This document shows positions 1 through 12,545 of a stretch of DNA of 64,000 nt, piece by piece. The stretch comes from Coffea arabica (taxonomy: Eukaryota > Streptophyta > Magnoliopsida > Gentianales > Rubiaceae): assembly GCF_036785885.1 (NCBI RefSeq), contig NC_092329.1, positions 2,480,001 to 2,544,000 on the forward strand, in the 5' to 3' direction. The stretch's first letter is position 1; every line of letters begins with the position of its first letter. Under the pieces are notes generated by a model, which saw only the letters and a program-made list of their open reading frames with translations, was not told the origin of the DNA and ran no database searches. Made by a program: the position numbers and the translations under genes.

Positions 1-83
1 GAAATACTCATTCCTCTGAACAGTTGCTGTTGATACAACGGGACTTTCCGTGTCTATCGAACAACCTTCCGGCCACCATTCAG
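1..83 (-). CDS. possible partial exon of an unrecognised gene, cut by the left edge
   Basis: The first 83 bases are less AT-rich than what follows and stay open on the minus strand, after an acceptor-like ...TTCCACAG at 84-90. Read there, the fragment begins EWWPEGCSIDTESP, continues to the edge and has no stop. I do not recognise the family. The plus strand is also open in one frame up to a GTAAGG donor-like site near 110, so the strand is uncertain. A Helitron-like 3' end lies about 340 bp to the right, so a transposon-captured exon fragment is possible. Confidence 0.25.
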
Positions 84-1078
84 CTGTGGAATTGCGATAT
101 AAAAGTAAGGTCATGTATATATTAATATCATATGAATAGAATAATAATATAACAATAATCATAATTTTTATATTCATGAATTTCGTGAAATCAAAATTTG
201 CCAAACTCCAAATAGAATTTATAACAAATTCAAATTCAAAATGAGTAAATACGAAATGGAAACCAACCAAAATTTGTAATACCAGAATATCAAAAACTTC
301 CAATTTCAAAATTTAGAATTACCGATTTCAATTTTGATTCACACTCCTATTACCTGCTATCAATTAAATTGGATTAACACAAATTCAGGGCACCCTCGCG
401 CGTAGCGCGAGGCTGAAAAAACTAGTATTATAAAAGTTGGCAATCAGTTATTCTCTAATGTACTCGGACCATCCGTTCTCAAGCCGTGTAGAACACAATA
501 ATAATTTTGAGCCACAGACATAAAATTGGGGACAGAAATATGACATCCATGAAAACCGCCTGATTAGACATAATATCGATCAGATTGAATCTTTAATTCT
601 TTATCGATTCCCAGATTTTTAAAAAAAAATTCAAGATTAACATTCAAGAATTTTAACTCACAACAGTGCACCGGGAGCGACTCAGTTGAATGATATTGCA
701 ACAGCCAAACAATCGCCAGCATTGGTCATGGGTCGTGACAAGAATCAAAACTTGGAGAAGAAGGGAAAAGTCTAATTCAACCTCAAGGTAATCTCAATAA
801 CGAAGGAAAATTTACACCATCACAAACTTACAATGAACAGGGCACTTCCCAAAAAACAATTAAGATTTACAAGGTCAATGCAACTTCTCAGCATAAAGCA
901 GCCCAGATACACACAGAATTTTCACATACAGACACAGAGAGGCCACTCCTTGATATCAAGCAGACGGCAGATAAACCGGGAAAAAAGAAAAAGATTATCT
1001 GAATCATGAAGATCAACCTCTTCAATTAATACAAACTGTCAAAAGTCAAAGTAAAGTCTCAGCAAGCTAACCATAGCA
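84..1078. other. intergenic DNA left of FREE1
   Basis: AT-rich sequence with no supported coding region. It holds the Helitron-like terminus at 390-425. The right part, roughly 700-1078, is probably the FREE1 3' UTR, because it directly follows the stop codon on the minus strand. I see no convincing polyadenylation signal that would fix the transcript end. Confidence 0.5.
390..425 (+). mobile_element. Helitron-like 3' terminus
   Basis: A perfect 8-bp GC-rich hairpin (CCTCGCGC at 394-401, loop GTA, GCGCGAGG at 405-412) is followed nine bases later by CTAG at 422-425 and then T. A hairpin shortly before CTRR, with insertion before T, is the known 3' signature of Helitrons. The 5' end was not found and may lie outside the window. 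Confidence 0.5.
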
Positions 1079-4000
1079 TCAGTGAGCACTGACAAGAAAT
1101 GGATGCTGGCAAACACCACACTCTATGGTCTCTGATCCAGAGCTGGGAACTTGAACCTTTATCATCGACCATTAGATAAGCATAGATTATATCAATGCTA
1201 GGCACTGGAGAAAAAGTTGAAATGTGGAGAGTAACAAGACATGATAAAAACCTGCAAATGAACTGTGCAAGTAGGGCATGCAACCTCTTTCATCCGCTTT
1301 CCAGAGCCATCTGACCTTGAACCTGTGGAAGCAACAATATAAAAAGGGCTACTTCTCAAACGATCACATCACTGCAAGAAAACATGGCTGAAGTCCATGG
1401 ATAGATTAGTCTACCTGATGATGCCTTGCGGTTTCTCTCCATCTCCTCCTGTACAGTTTACCAACATCAGGAGTCCACATATAGCCAAATTTTTACTCTT
1501 ACAGACATTGACTTTCTATCCTATGTTGCTATATCAGAAGACATGAATTCAGGTACACATCATCTTATGGCTTCACATACCAAATTGCAACACAAGAGCA
1601 TAAAATATCCCCCAGAATTATCAAATGAAGAAAGCTGGTGCAAATGTATAAAAACTATGCATTTTTTATTCTCAAGCCTGATGACATTGCCTGCAGTTAA
1701 ACTGGAATAATACCAGAAATCTTGAAATGTTATGACCAACACGTGTAATATGTGAACATGATATAAGGAATCTCTACTTCACCCAATCATCCATTACCGA
1801 GAGTATAAATTTTTTGTAAGTGCTTCGAATTAAATTTTCTGAATTTTTGAATATCCTCATAAGACATGAAATTTGAGTTCAATAAGATATGGAATGGCTC
1901 GGGTTGGGAACTACCATGAGGAAGTCCTGAAACATATCCATATAGACAAGTTCTAAAATCTGATTGCAAATCATCAAAACTAGAAGGGCAATTGCACTAT
2001 GTAAGGCTCCTATTGCAAGGACATGATGTCCTTGTGCAGCTGGTTCTCCTTATAGAACTGATGATCATTATCATCAAGGAACAACCTTAATTGCACTTTT
2101 AGCTATCACATGAAAGTCATCAGTAACTATGAAAAACAGGGCACTAGAAACACAATTACCATAGAAGTCAAAACAAATCATGAATGGCCTTTCACACTCA
2201 GGGCCTTGAAACCATAAAAGATCCTAAAATGACCAGTGTGCTAAATCGTTGATATTTGACTAGAAAGAACTGTTTTGTGTCACCTGAAGCTTCTTTGCAA
2301 GATCCTCGTGACTGTGCAATGCAGTTGATCTGCTGGAGGCTTCCTTGGCGTTAGTCAATCTATGGGAAACTTCGACCTGTGAAGAGGAAAACACCAAAGG
2401 ACATATTTAACAAACACGAAGGCATCTAATCAGACGCAATTTCACAGGCCATGAACAAATGCACCAATTCATTCAGACAAAGGATGACCAAGTTCATGAT
2501 ATCATTTTCACTCAACACAAATCAAAACAGAACTCTCAAAAGTTTCAAAGTTCTAGCTAAAAAACATGTTCACTGTTCTCAAACTTTGGGAGGGAACAAA
2601 CTACAAGAGCTGGAAGTGGAGAATGGTGTTTTACCATGCAACGATCACAAACCCTGACAACTGGAGCATTCTGATCAGCGGTAAGTGCTATCCTTCCATG
2701 CGTGCACTTGTCACAGAAAATATCTCCACAATTTCTGCAGTGATGCTGGGGCAAAAAAAAGAAAAGGATAAATTCTCAAAGCAAACAAGGAAAAATATTA
2801 TGAAGGATTTTAAGATCAAAAGATTACAAGTCCAATTGAGAAAATCACTGTATTAAGGTGACAAAACATACCTTGCGCACAAAGGCATTAAAGTCCGTCC
2901 CACAAGCTGTGCATTTGGAGGCCGCCTCATCGGGAATCTACATTTTAATAAAAGAAACTGTGAAACATCATGAAAATGACATCAATAGCACCATTCCAAA
3001 TGACCGAAATATCCGAGTGATACACAAAGCAGACAAGAAATGGTTATAGTGCCATACCACTAAAACAACTTTCGACCACTTTTCCCATACAAATTTCCAG
3101 TGTTATCAAAATCTCTTCAAAATGGTCAGCTTAATCAGAAAATCAATGCAAAGTTACAGTAAGATACTTAATTAGATGATACGGTACAAAGATAAAGAAG
3201 CAATAAAACAATAATGACACAAGCAATCTGAGCTTCACTGGATGCATTTCCTATTTTGTACAAGAGATGAGGCAATAGTCCCCCAAAAATAACAGCTGCA
3301 GATATATCTCTCCCTCTTTCTCCCTCCCTCCGTCACCACACACAAACAAAATAAGCCTAGATGAGAGTGACTCTTATGGAATTTTCACCAAACAGACAGA
3401 CAAACAAGTAGACATAACTGAATTGATTAGAGAGCTTCCAAAAGAATAAGGAATAGTTTGCATTCAAAGGTAATATCAGGAAAAGACAGAAGTATTAGCA
3501 CCAAACGCTTGGGGCAAGAAGCACAGGTTTCTACTCATGCATTATGCAATTAAAATAACTCACTAAATTTCTGATGAATATCATCATTATTAGTGGTTAG
3601 ATATCCTTGCCTCAAGAAAGAATATGCCAAACAAGCAAACCAGAAAAACAATCCCTGAAAACAATGTAACAAACAGTTATTTTCGGGAACATCAAAATTT
3701 CAAGTTCAAGTCACCAAAAAAAAAAAAGGATGAAGGTAAAGAAACTCAGATAGAGATATTTTCAATTTATTCAACTATCACGGGCCCATAATAGGACTTC
3801 AAATAAATCAGGAAGATAAAAGAAGGTTTTTACACAAGAGACGACATGGATCCACATTACCCAATGGTCTTTTTCCTCATTGACAGGCTTCATGAAAGCC
3901 ATCCAATCAGCAAGACCTTTTTTCTTGTCAGTGGGCTGTTCCGTAATCTTAGAAGATTCTGCAGGTCTACTTCTTCCTCCCATCTCCTTGAACTGCATCG

Positions 4001-7000
4001 CAAACAAGTAAACAAACATTCTACCCAGTTCTGTAAAACAATCTAGAAAAAGACCAACAAAGTGAAGCAAGAGGATAAAAAAATATGAGAGAAAGATAAA
4101 AGGCATGGAGATAACCATTTGACCATACTTATAGATGGAACTCCAATTAGAAGAACAAAATGCTTGTGTCAACCTCAAATATACTTTGGACATGCATGAG
4201 AGTAAGGTCTTGTAATATGTGTGAGCCTAATGTGAAGTAAGATGTGATGAATGAACGCCAACATAAACTTACCAAAGTAACAAGAGAAATCAGAGCTTCT
4301 GGTACTTTTAATGAGGAAAAGGAAAAAAAGGAAAAGAGAGTACGCAATTAATATTTATTGCACAAGTTCTTATAAACCAACCATCCAAATTAAAGGCATA
4401 AATGACTATTATCTCAACCCCAAGTATTCAAGTAAAGAATCCAACCATGAAATCTTTTTCATGTCACTTAAGCGGTTAAGCCACTGGATCCAATTAAATA
4501 ATAGCAGAAAATGATGATGAGCACATGGCAGAATTTGACATACAAGTAATAATATTTGTTATGCATAGCATTTTGCTATCTAAAATAGCATGTTAGCATT
4601 ACTCCCCTTTCTATTTGACTAAAAGCACCATGGCACCTAATAAAACTTTGAGGCTAACTGGGTCATTCTACTCCTTTATTGCCAACTTCACTATCTTCAG
4701 AATTTATTCCCAGAACAACCCTGCTTTTTGAGGACTGCCCCCCAGTAGAAGAAAGGTGGTTGAAGGTGGCTACATGCTGTGTGTCAGAGGAAGAGGGTAT
4801 CACCTTAGCTTGATGATTGTGCTGTCTAAGATAGATATTTGATTGCTGAAGTGGAAAGATTTCTAGCAATGATATTCAGATCCAAAGGGTTATGCCTATG
4901 ATCTCTTGGTGTTATATACCAGTGTGCACCAAAGCCAAATGTGAATTTCAGAGGAGGAACAACAGAGGAAAAAAACACCACTCTTGAGGACAATTTTATG
5001 TTTTAAATTTCACTTTTAACTCCTTAATTTTTTTCAAAATAGCATTGACTTCAGTCGTATGGTCTCTGGATGCAGAAGATCTTCAGCACAAAATTGAAAT
5101 ATCCAGTCAACAGATATTACCACTGACACTGAGATATAACCCTTCTCCCCTTAAAAAATAATAATAATAATAATAATAAATAAAATCTCCATCATCAAAA
5201 CAAAATGAAAGAAAAGGAAAAATAACTCAAGAATCCCTTGTGAATTTTTAAGTGCAAGCAAGCAGAAGAGTAGGCTTGCATTGGATAGATGCAGCTGCAT
5301 TACTTACTGTTACTATCAGTGTCAAAACTCCAAATAAGAAAGGCCAAGAGTTGATAAACATAACTTCGGTCAAACAACATAGCAGCAAATATGCGAGTAT
5401 CACATGCTGTATCAAGAGAGATAAAATAACGCAACTAATTCTGACCTGTACAGTTGCGGCAGTCACTGTGTCCAAAAGAGTATTTGTTGTATAACTACTT
5501 GACTGCAACCTAATGCGCCTTGGTTCAATGTCAACAGAACTTTTCGACCAAAAGGAAAAGGTTGATGGTGATGTTACCTTTGTAGAGAAAAATGACAGTA
5601 TAAGCAAATACACAGGCAACCCAACATCCATACAAGGAGGAAATCTACCAGAATGTCATGGAATACACATCCATGATATAGTGCTATAAACTAAAACTGT
5701 CAGTACCATGTAGGACAATGACATATGTCACCATTTATTATTCATGACGTCTCAAAAATCTAAATTCATATCTACTCAAAGTAGAATTTTTACTTCACCA
5801 GTTTACAGCTTATAACTAAAAAAACTTGTTCAGATCAGAACATTGTTTTCTGGCCTTCAAAGTTCAAAACCAAAAGTGGGAAAATGGAGGAGGGAAAAAT
5901 ATCACCTTATATAAGTGGGTACAAATTTCAGAAATTCAAAAACATTTTGTCTCAATTTTCTAGAAATAAAGGCAAGAGTATATAAGATTCATATCATACC
6001 CCAAAAAGCATTCAAGATATTGACGCACCAGAATCAAACATGGTTAATTTCATTACAACTGCTTACAAGCCATATGGACCAAGTCTTAAATGTAAACGTT
6101 ATAATATATGCACGAAAAGATTGTGACAATAAGAACTTGTCATGACTTTATGTTCCACAAGTAAGAATGATCAATATCCGTATACTACCAACTGCCCTTC
6201 TCTACATCAGTTCAATCCAGGGTCCAGAGAGAGAGAAAAAAATCTAACTTAAAGACACCTCTTTTTTTGAAGTAGCATAAACGAGTCTGAAAAACAAATT
6301 CCAAAAATCATTGGCAGCAGCAGATCGTATAATTTTAACCAAGAAGGAACCTCAGATTCATGTTTGCCTGAGTCTGATTTACTAAATCTTTTTCCTGGAA
6401 ACAAAAAGTAGAAAAGAAAAGCATGTGAATATGGATACTTGTTAGTTTACATACTTAAGTAGGATTCAATCAGTTCACCCATAACTGTGACATGGTATCA
6501 TTCATTTGTTTGACCCATAGGACTTCGTTAGTTTACATAAGTACGATCCGATCATCTCACCAAAAACTGTGACAGTGTATAATCCTTTTATTATATGTAG
6601 TCAATTATGTAGAGTCAAGTATTGAGTTTCTAATTATTCACAGTCCCCCTAGGAACAACACAACACCCCAAAAAAAAAGGATAAGTGCATACTTCACATC
6701 TAGTTATTGTGTCAAGGGGATATATTCTCAGTGTCCGACTGGTGCTTGGGTCAAGCATGCGAATCCCATCCAAGCCAATCTGAAAGACAGATTCCATATG
6801 AAGGTAAACTAGGAGAAACAACAAGGAAGAGAATTGTTACAAATTGCCAAACCAAATTTCAACCGACAAACACAATATATATTCACTAGACTGTATAAAA
6901 ATGGTTATTGTAAGTGGAGTTGACCTTAAGATTAAGAAAGTGGGAAAAATTTGGAACCTGATTTGCAAGAAGCATTGCTATACATTGAGCATAAACAAGC

Positions 7001-8530
7001 TAAAGAGCGTCATAATCTGGAAACCTTTTCTTTTTTCCGTTGAAAGATATCTTGGCATACTAGAAGCAACATACAGATACCAAAATGCACGCCGTCCAAA
7101 TTCTGCCTTGGGCAATTGAAAACAGTGCTTAAGCAAAACAAATCAATGCAGTTCAATTTCTCAAAAAAAAAAATCTGAAATACCACTTTGCTATAGCAAC
7201 AGGGGTTTAGGTAAAAGTAATATCTTGTAGCCAGGCAATCCTCACGTCACATTCTTAAGTTGAAAGATATACCATGCTTGAGATAGAAGTTGAAACAACT
7301 AGTATAATTATAGCTACTCTAATATTAACAATAAGCTTTAGCTCAACGGTATTGGAGCCCTCTTCAGGGCTGCGATGTCTCAAGTTTGAGCCCCCGTGTG
7401 AGTACAATTACCAAAGTGGAAAGAAAAAGGGGAAAAGAGGGAGGGAGAGGAGAAGAGAGAAAAAGGGGGGGGGGGGGGGGTTGTTGGGACTACAAGCACA
7501 AAAATTTAAATACAACTAACAAGAAACACAAACATCGGATAAATATGAGAAGAAAACAAATAGGAACCTGGCAAAGAACATCCATGGTGCTCTGGCCGCC
7601 ACTTTCAGCCAATAGCTTAACTATAAACTTCTGCACCCCGCTCTTCACATCCTGCTGGGTATCCGCCTTTGGCACAGCCCTCACTATCTTCATACTTGAA
7701 GCAACAGAAGGCCTCTCCTTCTCTGAAGAATACCCAATTGGCCTCCCAAAATCATCAAAACCAGACCAAGTCGACGACTTTGGAGCCGTGCCTCGAGCCC
7801 CATAAGGCTCCACCTTACTCCCTTGGTATGCATAGACCCCGTCACCATAGTCATCTATGCCATACCCACCGCCGTCGCCTAATTTCCCATAAAAATTTGA
7901 TCCAAAATCCGATCTTTCCCGACCAGAACCTCCATATCTGGCCGGAAAACCCTCAAAATAGCTGCCTGGTTGATCAAATGTCACATTATGATCATATGGG
8001 CTATCATAAACAGGTGGAACAGAGGAGCTTAGTTGGTTGAATTGAGATGGGTAGGCTGAAGAATAGGCTGACTTGGAAATGGAATTAGGGCTAGGAGCAG
8101 AAGAGTAACTGGGCTGTGGTGGTGGAGGCTGCTGGTGGTGGTCGTAGGTTGAGAAATAGGGCTGTGGAGGTGGTGGCGGTTTTGATTGGTGAGGAGGGGC
8201 CTGTGGGTAGGGCCCATGCGTTTCGAATTGGGGAAATGGAGAAGAAGGTTGAGCTTGCTGAGGTGGAGCAGGAGGTGGCGGAGTATTGAAGGAAGGGGCA
8301 GTGGGGGCAGGATTGGGATTTTGGGGATATGAAGGATAAGAAGAGCCAGGATAAGAGCTAAGGTAATCCGAGGCAGGGCCGTAATTGGCCGAGAAGGGCG
8401 GCGCAGAGGCGTAGGGCGGCGGTGAAGGAGTTGCTTGATGGGTGGGAGGAAGTGGAGCTGGTATTGGATTCGGATTCGGGTTTGGGTTTTGTGGATACTG
8501 ATAGTAGGAGCTAAAATCGCCTTGTTGCAT
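1079..8530 (-). CDS. FREE1: FREE1/FYVE1, FYVE-domain ESCRT component
   Basis: Ten coding exons: 8530-7568, 6779-6693, 5577-5446, 3992-3861, 2937-2872, 2745-2635, 2376-2284, 1448-1415, 1322-1252, 1156-1079, giving 588 aa against about 600 in Arabidopsis. Residues 1-240 are a Pro/Tyr/Ser/Gln-rich disordered region. The FYVE zinc finger (about 438-497) carries WIPD, RKHHCRNCG and VRVC motifs and eight zinc-binding cysteines, so PI3P binding should be intact. The C-terminus has two more CxxC pairs (CPTC, CGVC) and ends LVSAH. In Arabidopsis FREE1 binds PI3P and ubiquitin, joins ESCRT-I through VPS23, and is needed for multivesicular-body formation, vacuolar sorting and ABA-receptor turnover. The ATG at 8530 gives the family N-terminus MQQGDFSSYYQY. 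Introns carry simple repeats and a SINE-like insert. Identification is firm. Confidence 0.95.
5157..5180. repeat. (TAA)n microsatellite
   Basis: About eight ATA/TAA units in the FREE1 intron between exons 3 and 4. No other function is visible. Confidence 0.9.
7335..7485 (+). mobile_element. tRNA-derived SINE-like insert in FREE1 intron 1
   Basis: A pol III A-box-like TAGCTCAACGGT (7339-7350) and a B-box-like CAAGTTTGAGCCC (7381-7393) lie at near tRNA spacing. A purine-rich tract and a run of 16 G (7465-7480) follow. The part between the boxes does not fold as a full tRNA, so this is a retroposon or tRNA-like relic rather than a tRNA gene. No target-site duplication was resolved. Confidence 0.45.
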
Positions 8531-9379
8531 AATTTTCTTGAATGGCTGTAGCTAAAATGCTAAAATTGAGCTGAGATCAGACGGCGGCAGAGGGGAAGGA
8601 GGCCCCGTTGGGCTGGCCGATGTCGGTGATCAGACTGATGAGAAGAAGACCAACTCAAATGATTGAGGGAATTTCTTTTCTTTTCTTTTCTTTTCCCTCC
8701 TCAAGGGAGTCGAATATGAGTTTAGGCATCGTTCGGACTGCAGCAGTTTTCTTTAAAAAAAAATTACGTAAACACATTTTGATATGAATTCTCAATTTAT
8801 TTTTAAAATAAAAATAACAAAATTTCACATAAATAAACAAATAATAGAGAACAAATAAAACAAGAAACAATAAGACATATTACATCTTATAAACTAATTC
8901 AGGGCAATTAAATCAAATTTTTATTTAATATATTTCATTCTGACATCTAAATATTGACTATATCAAATATTAGAAAATGAATAAACATTCCGATCTGACT
9001 TTGTCTACCGAGTCTTGGAACAATAAATTTTTTCCTCACCATTCTAGGTGAAAATGCATTTAAGGTGGAAAGAGCTTTTCATTGTGAGCATTCTCGCATG
9101 CCAAATGAGGGGAAAAGGTTGTTGTCCATAGAAATCCAAAGGTGCAATTCTTCAACCACGACTTCGAAGTCGTTGAAGCATGTTGAGATAGAAGGTTAAT
9201 TGCAAAATTTTTTAGATTAATTACTATGACACCTTTTTTCATGAATTTGTGTATATAAAATAAAATGAGAATTGAGAAAATAATATAATAATTAAGAATA
9301 GATTTATGATACAAGTAAAAAAATTCTAAATAATCACATATGCAAAAAAAAATGATTAAGGATGTAGAATACATCATAC
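8531..9379. other. FREE1 upstream region
   Basis: Bases 8531 to about 8700 are probably the FREE1 5' UTR and core promoter; they include a TTTTC pyrimidine tract at about 8670-8695. The rest is AT-rich, with no supported gene, TATA box or RNA gene that I can identify. Confidence 0.45.
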
Positions 9380-11229
9380 ATGGCAGTAAACCCCCTTAAT
9401 GTTTGTTCTCAAAAAACCATTTTGTCCCTTACCATCTAATTTTGAGCACTTTACCCCACTTCCATCAGTCAAGTCAAAAGTTATATTGGGTTATTATAAA
9501 TCAGTCAATCACCTCTCCAGATGTTTTATAAATTATACTAACCTCCCTTATCAAAGATTTGGGCTGCATTACTTACATAAGATACAATGAAAGTACTACT
9601 TTGCCCTAATATATTATGCATTATTACAAGTGGATATTTGACAAAAAAGGTTAGGGCACTAAATAAATAAGATTAACTAATTAAACCAAAATAATGATTA
9701 TTTCATCTCAAATTAGCAACCATAATTACAATCAAAAAATTGCGTCAATTGCTATCATAAGATGACGCCATTTTTGTGATTGATATTAATTGACAATGAT
9801 TATGGCAGACAGTCTTATATAATCTGTATAGATAAAGCTTATCAGTAAGAGAAATATAATAATTTTTTGACTAATTTATTTTGTTGAATCTTGTGTCGAT
9901 ACAAACTATTCATGCCTTTTGTTACTGATTTGTTGATTAAGACTTGTGTTTCCTGCACCTACTTTTACTTTCACCTTGCCAACTACAATAAAAAGATTTA
10001 TTTTTTACCCAAATTGAGATGCTCATACTAATGATTTAATGGTTTTGTAGAGTTGGTTGTGTCTTTTATATTTAGTTACAAATGACAAAAAATATAGCCA
10101 TTATAGTTTGCACTAACTATGTGCAAAGACCGTTATTGCTTCAGATTATAGTTGCTGCATCTTTTCAAATTTTACATATAACCCTTGACTTTTATTAATT
10201 TTTTTCTTTTTTTTTTTTGGTTGCCTGCCACGGTATCCAGGGCTTTGCCCTGACTAATCCGTTGGTCGACCCGGGTCGCACACCTGGCTGTGGTGGGTGA
10301 GTCTCCCAACAAGGGTAGCTGCATTAATTTTTTTCTTTACTAACACAACTTGAGGACAATTAGAAAAGGACATATATGGAAGAAAATTATCACCTCACTC
10401 CTTAAAATGCTTTTAATTGTACTTTTTTTCTGAATTGGATTGATTCTATTACAAAAAACTTAAGTTTAAGAGAGATTAGTGTAATTTTTAAAACCTCAAG
10501 AGAGGTCAGTGAAAGTGTTAAAAACCTCATGAGAGGTTTATGAAATTATCCCTATAAATTACTAACATTTCGAAATTGCCACTTTTGGCTTCATCCTAAC
10601 ATCAAGAAGCGTGCAAAAAGGGTTTTTTTAGACTTGGGATTATGTATACATGCACGCATACATATATGTATATATAGCAAATGAAAAACACACGAAAAAA
10701 AGCATATATCCAAGACCTCTCTAATGTGTTCTTTGTTCCTGTTTCCAATGTGTTCCCGATTGAATAAACTACTTGAAAAAAATTAACTACATGCTTTTAC
10801 CAGTATGTAAAAAACAAATCAACTATTTTTTATGCAAAAGAATTTTCAATAAGTAACACTAAAATAATAGTACAAAAATTTGATCTAACCCAAATCTGGG
10901 ACTTTTTTGTTTTTTAGTATTTAGCCACTAATTTGTCAAAAAAAAAAAAGAAGACATACAAACCTACATATAGGAGGAGTTGGGTTTTTTCTTAAAAAAA
11001 AAAAAACAGAGAAAGTAGGGTCTTTATTATTTATAAAGAGAAGAGTATTATTAGATCAAGGATAATTTTGGCTGAAGCTGTAGTTGGTAGAAATAGGGGC
11101 AATTTTGAAACAATAGTAATTTGTAATGGTCAAATATAATTTTGACTGATGGAAGAGGACAAAATGCTCAAAATTAAACGTTAGAGGCTAAAATAATTTT
11201 AGAACTAAACAAAAGGTGTTTACTATCAT
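9380..11229. mobile_element. 1.85-kb element with diverged long inverted repeats
   Basis: The sequence from 9380 (ATGGCAGTAAACCCCC) through about 9515 recurs in inverted orientation at about 11229-11090. The shared core is TCTAATTTTGAGCA on the left and TTTAATTTTGAGCA on the right, followed by CTTCCATCAGTCAA in both. The arms are about 130 bp and diverged, and no transposase reading frame lies between them. A Mutator-like or foldback non-autonomous element fits best. Target-site duplications are not clear. A SINE is inserted inside at 10210-10322. Confidence 0.45.
10194..10338 (-). mobile_element. short SINE-like retroposon with 16-bp target duplication
   Basis: The identical 16-mer ATTAATTTTTTTCTTT occurs at 10194-10209 and 10323-10338 and brackets a GC-richer 113-bp insert. 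The insert starts with a T-run, so the element reads on the minus strand with an A-tail. It looks 5'-truncated, and no clear A-box is visible. The precise direct repeats make retroposition the best explanation. Confidence 0.65.
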
Positions 11230-11620
11230 TTAGGCATTAACCCAAAACTGTATTTTTAATATAGGTAAATACAAATTTTCTAAATAATCGCATATACAAA
11301 CGTATTTGCAGGATGGAATTCTTTTTTTTTTTTAACATATACGAACTAATAGGTGCTTTCTGGTTTGCATCAGATTTCATGAAATAGTACATCTACTTTG
11401 AGTTTAGTTTAGCACATGTTAGTTCAGGGGAACACGTGATGCAAAACCCAAAAACCCAAAGATTTATGGTTTGTTTATTGGGATGTTTGGAAATTAAGTC
11501 GCATACCGAATTATAATTAAAATACACCTTAATAAATCTAAACTTTGATATTTAAACGTTTCTACTAGCTTTCATGGAAAGACTCGTTAAGCAGCAGTAG
11601 AACAAACCCATCTGAGGATT
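11230..11620. other. AT-rich intergenic DNA
   Basis: No gene, RNA or repeat structure recognised apart from short homopolymer runs. Confidence 0.5.
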
Positions 11621-11637
11621 GCACTAAACTAATGTTA

Positions 11638-11964
11638 CTCCCTCCGTCCCACTTTGATAGTCCTGTTCTTTTTTTCACACAGTTTAAAAAAAATAGTTAA
11701 CTTTGTTGGAACAATCAATTTAGATAGTTATTTTTATAAAATACCCTCACATTAATTAGAATATAACTTTATGGGAACTTGAATGGATGGTAAAAAAAGA
11801 ATCAACTCTCATTAAATGGGGTAGGTTTATAGTAACAACAACTTACATTGAATAAGGGTATTTTAGGAAAATTAAATACAACTATATTCTTCAATTGGAA
11901 AGTGGACTATAATTTGGGACAGACGAAAAAGGAAAACATGACTATCAAAGTGGGACGGAGGGAG
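11638..11964. mobile_element. Stowaway-type MITE (327 bp)
   Basis: Terminal inverted repeats begin CTCCCTCCGTCCCACTTTGA and match in reverse at the right end, at least 25 bp each. TA dinucleotides flank the element at 11636-11637 and 11965-11966. CTCCCTCCGTCCC termini with TA target duplication define Stowaway (Tc1/mariner) MITEs. The interior is non-coding. The near-perfect ends suggest a fairly recent insertion. Confidence 0.92.
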
Positions 11965-11966
11965 TA

Positions 11967-12154
11967 TTAATTTTTTTTTTGTCAACACAGAGGTATCTAG
12001 TGTCTATGGAGTAGTTATCGTACGACCCAACTATTCCTTTGCGGGTCGAGAGAGGCTGCCCAACATCACCGACCGTTGCACCCAGGATTCGAACTTTTGC
12101 GATGGTACTCACCTAACTAGGCTATTACCACCAGCTCTAGCCCTGGGAGGCGAC
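11967..12154 (-). mobile_element. tRNA-derived SINE
   Basis: On the minus strand the insert shows an A-box-like TAGCCTAGTTAG (12113-12124), a B-box AAGTTCGAATCCTG (12083-12096) and a terminal A-run (T-run at 11971-11980 on the plus strand). It is bracketed by 17-bp direct repeats once the MITE is discounted. These are the hallmarks of a tRNA-derived SINE moved by LINE machinery. Confidence 0.8.
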
Positions 12155-12545
12155 GCACCAAACTAATGTTAAGGGATGGCTTTTACATACATAAACTGTG
12201 GCGAAGTTTGTGTCGAGGAATGTAAACATCAAGCAGTGAGCTATTTATCAATTGACTAGATCCTAGTTAATATGTTGTTGTGTTAAATATGACCAAAAAA
12301 ACTTCTTAAGGTGTTGGCTTAGGCAAAAGCACTTTTAACATATTTAGTGAGTATCATTTCTTAAATTCAGGAATAGAACTTTTAACCAATAAAGTACTTT
12401 GGCATAAGTTCAAAATTGATGCTTTTAGAGCAATTATTCTTTCAAAATATAAAAAATTAACTTTAAAAATTTTATTATAAATTTTGAACTAAATGAAGAG
12501 ATAAATATGTTCTAGAAATTTAAAATTGCACATTATCTTTCTATA

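Larger units (their letters stand above)
11621..12171. mobile_element. nested insertion: SINE plus Stowaway MITE in its target duplication
   Basis: The outer direct repeats GCACYAAACTAATGTTA at 11621-11637 and 12155-12171 (16 of 17 identical) are read as the SINE target-site duplication. The Stowaway MITE sits exactly at the end of the left copy. Removing it puts the left copy next to the SINE T-run. The two elements are listed separately. Confidence 0.7.

Noticed and set aside
7337-7395. Functional tRNA gene
   Set aside because: A- and B-box-like sequences exist, but the acceptor and anticodon stems do not pair; treated as a SINE relic.
7669-8217. Long frames on both strands over FREE1 exon 1
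   Set aside because: They are shadows of the proline-rich FREE1 N-terminus, whose composition keeps other frames open.
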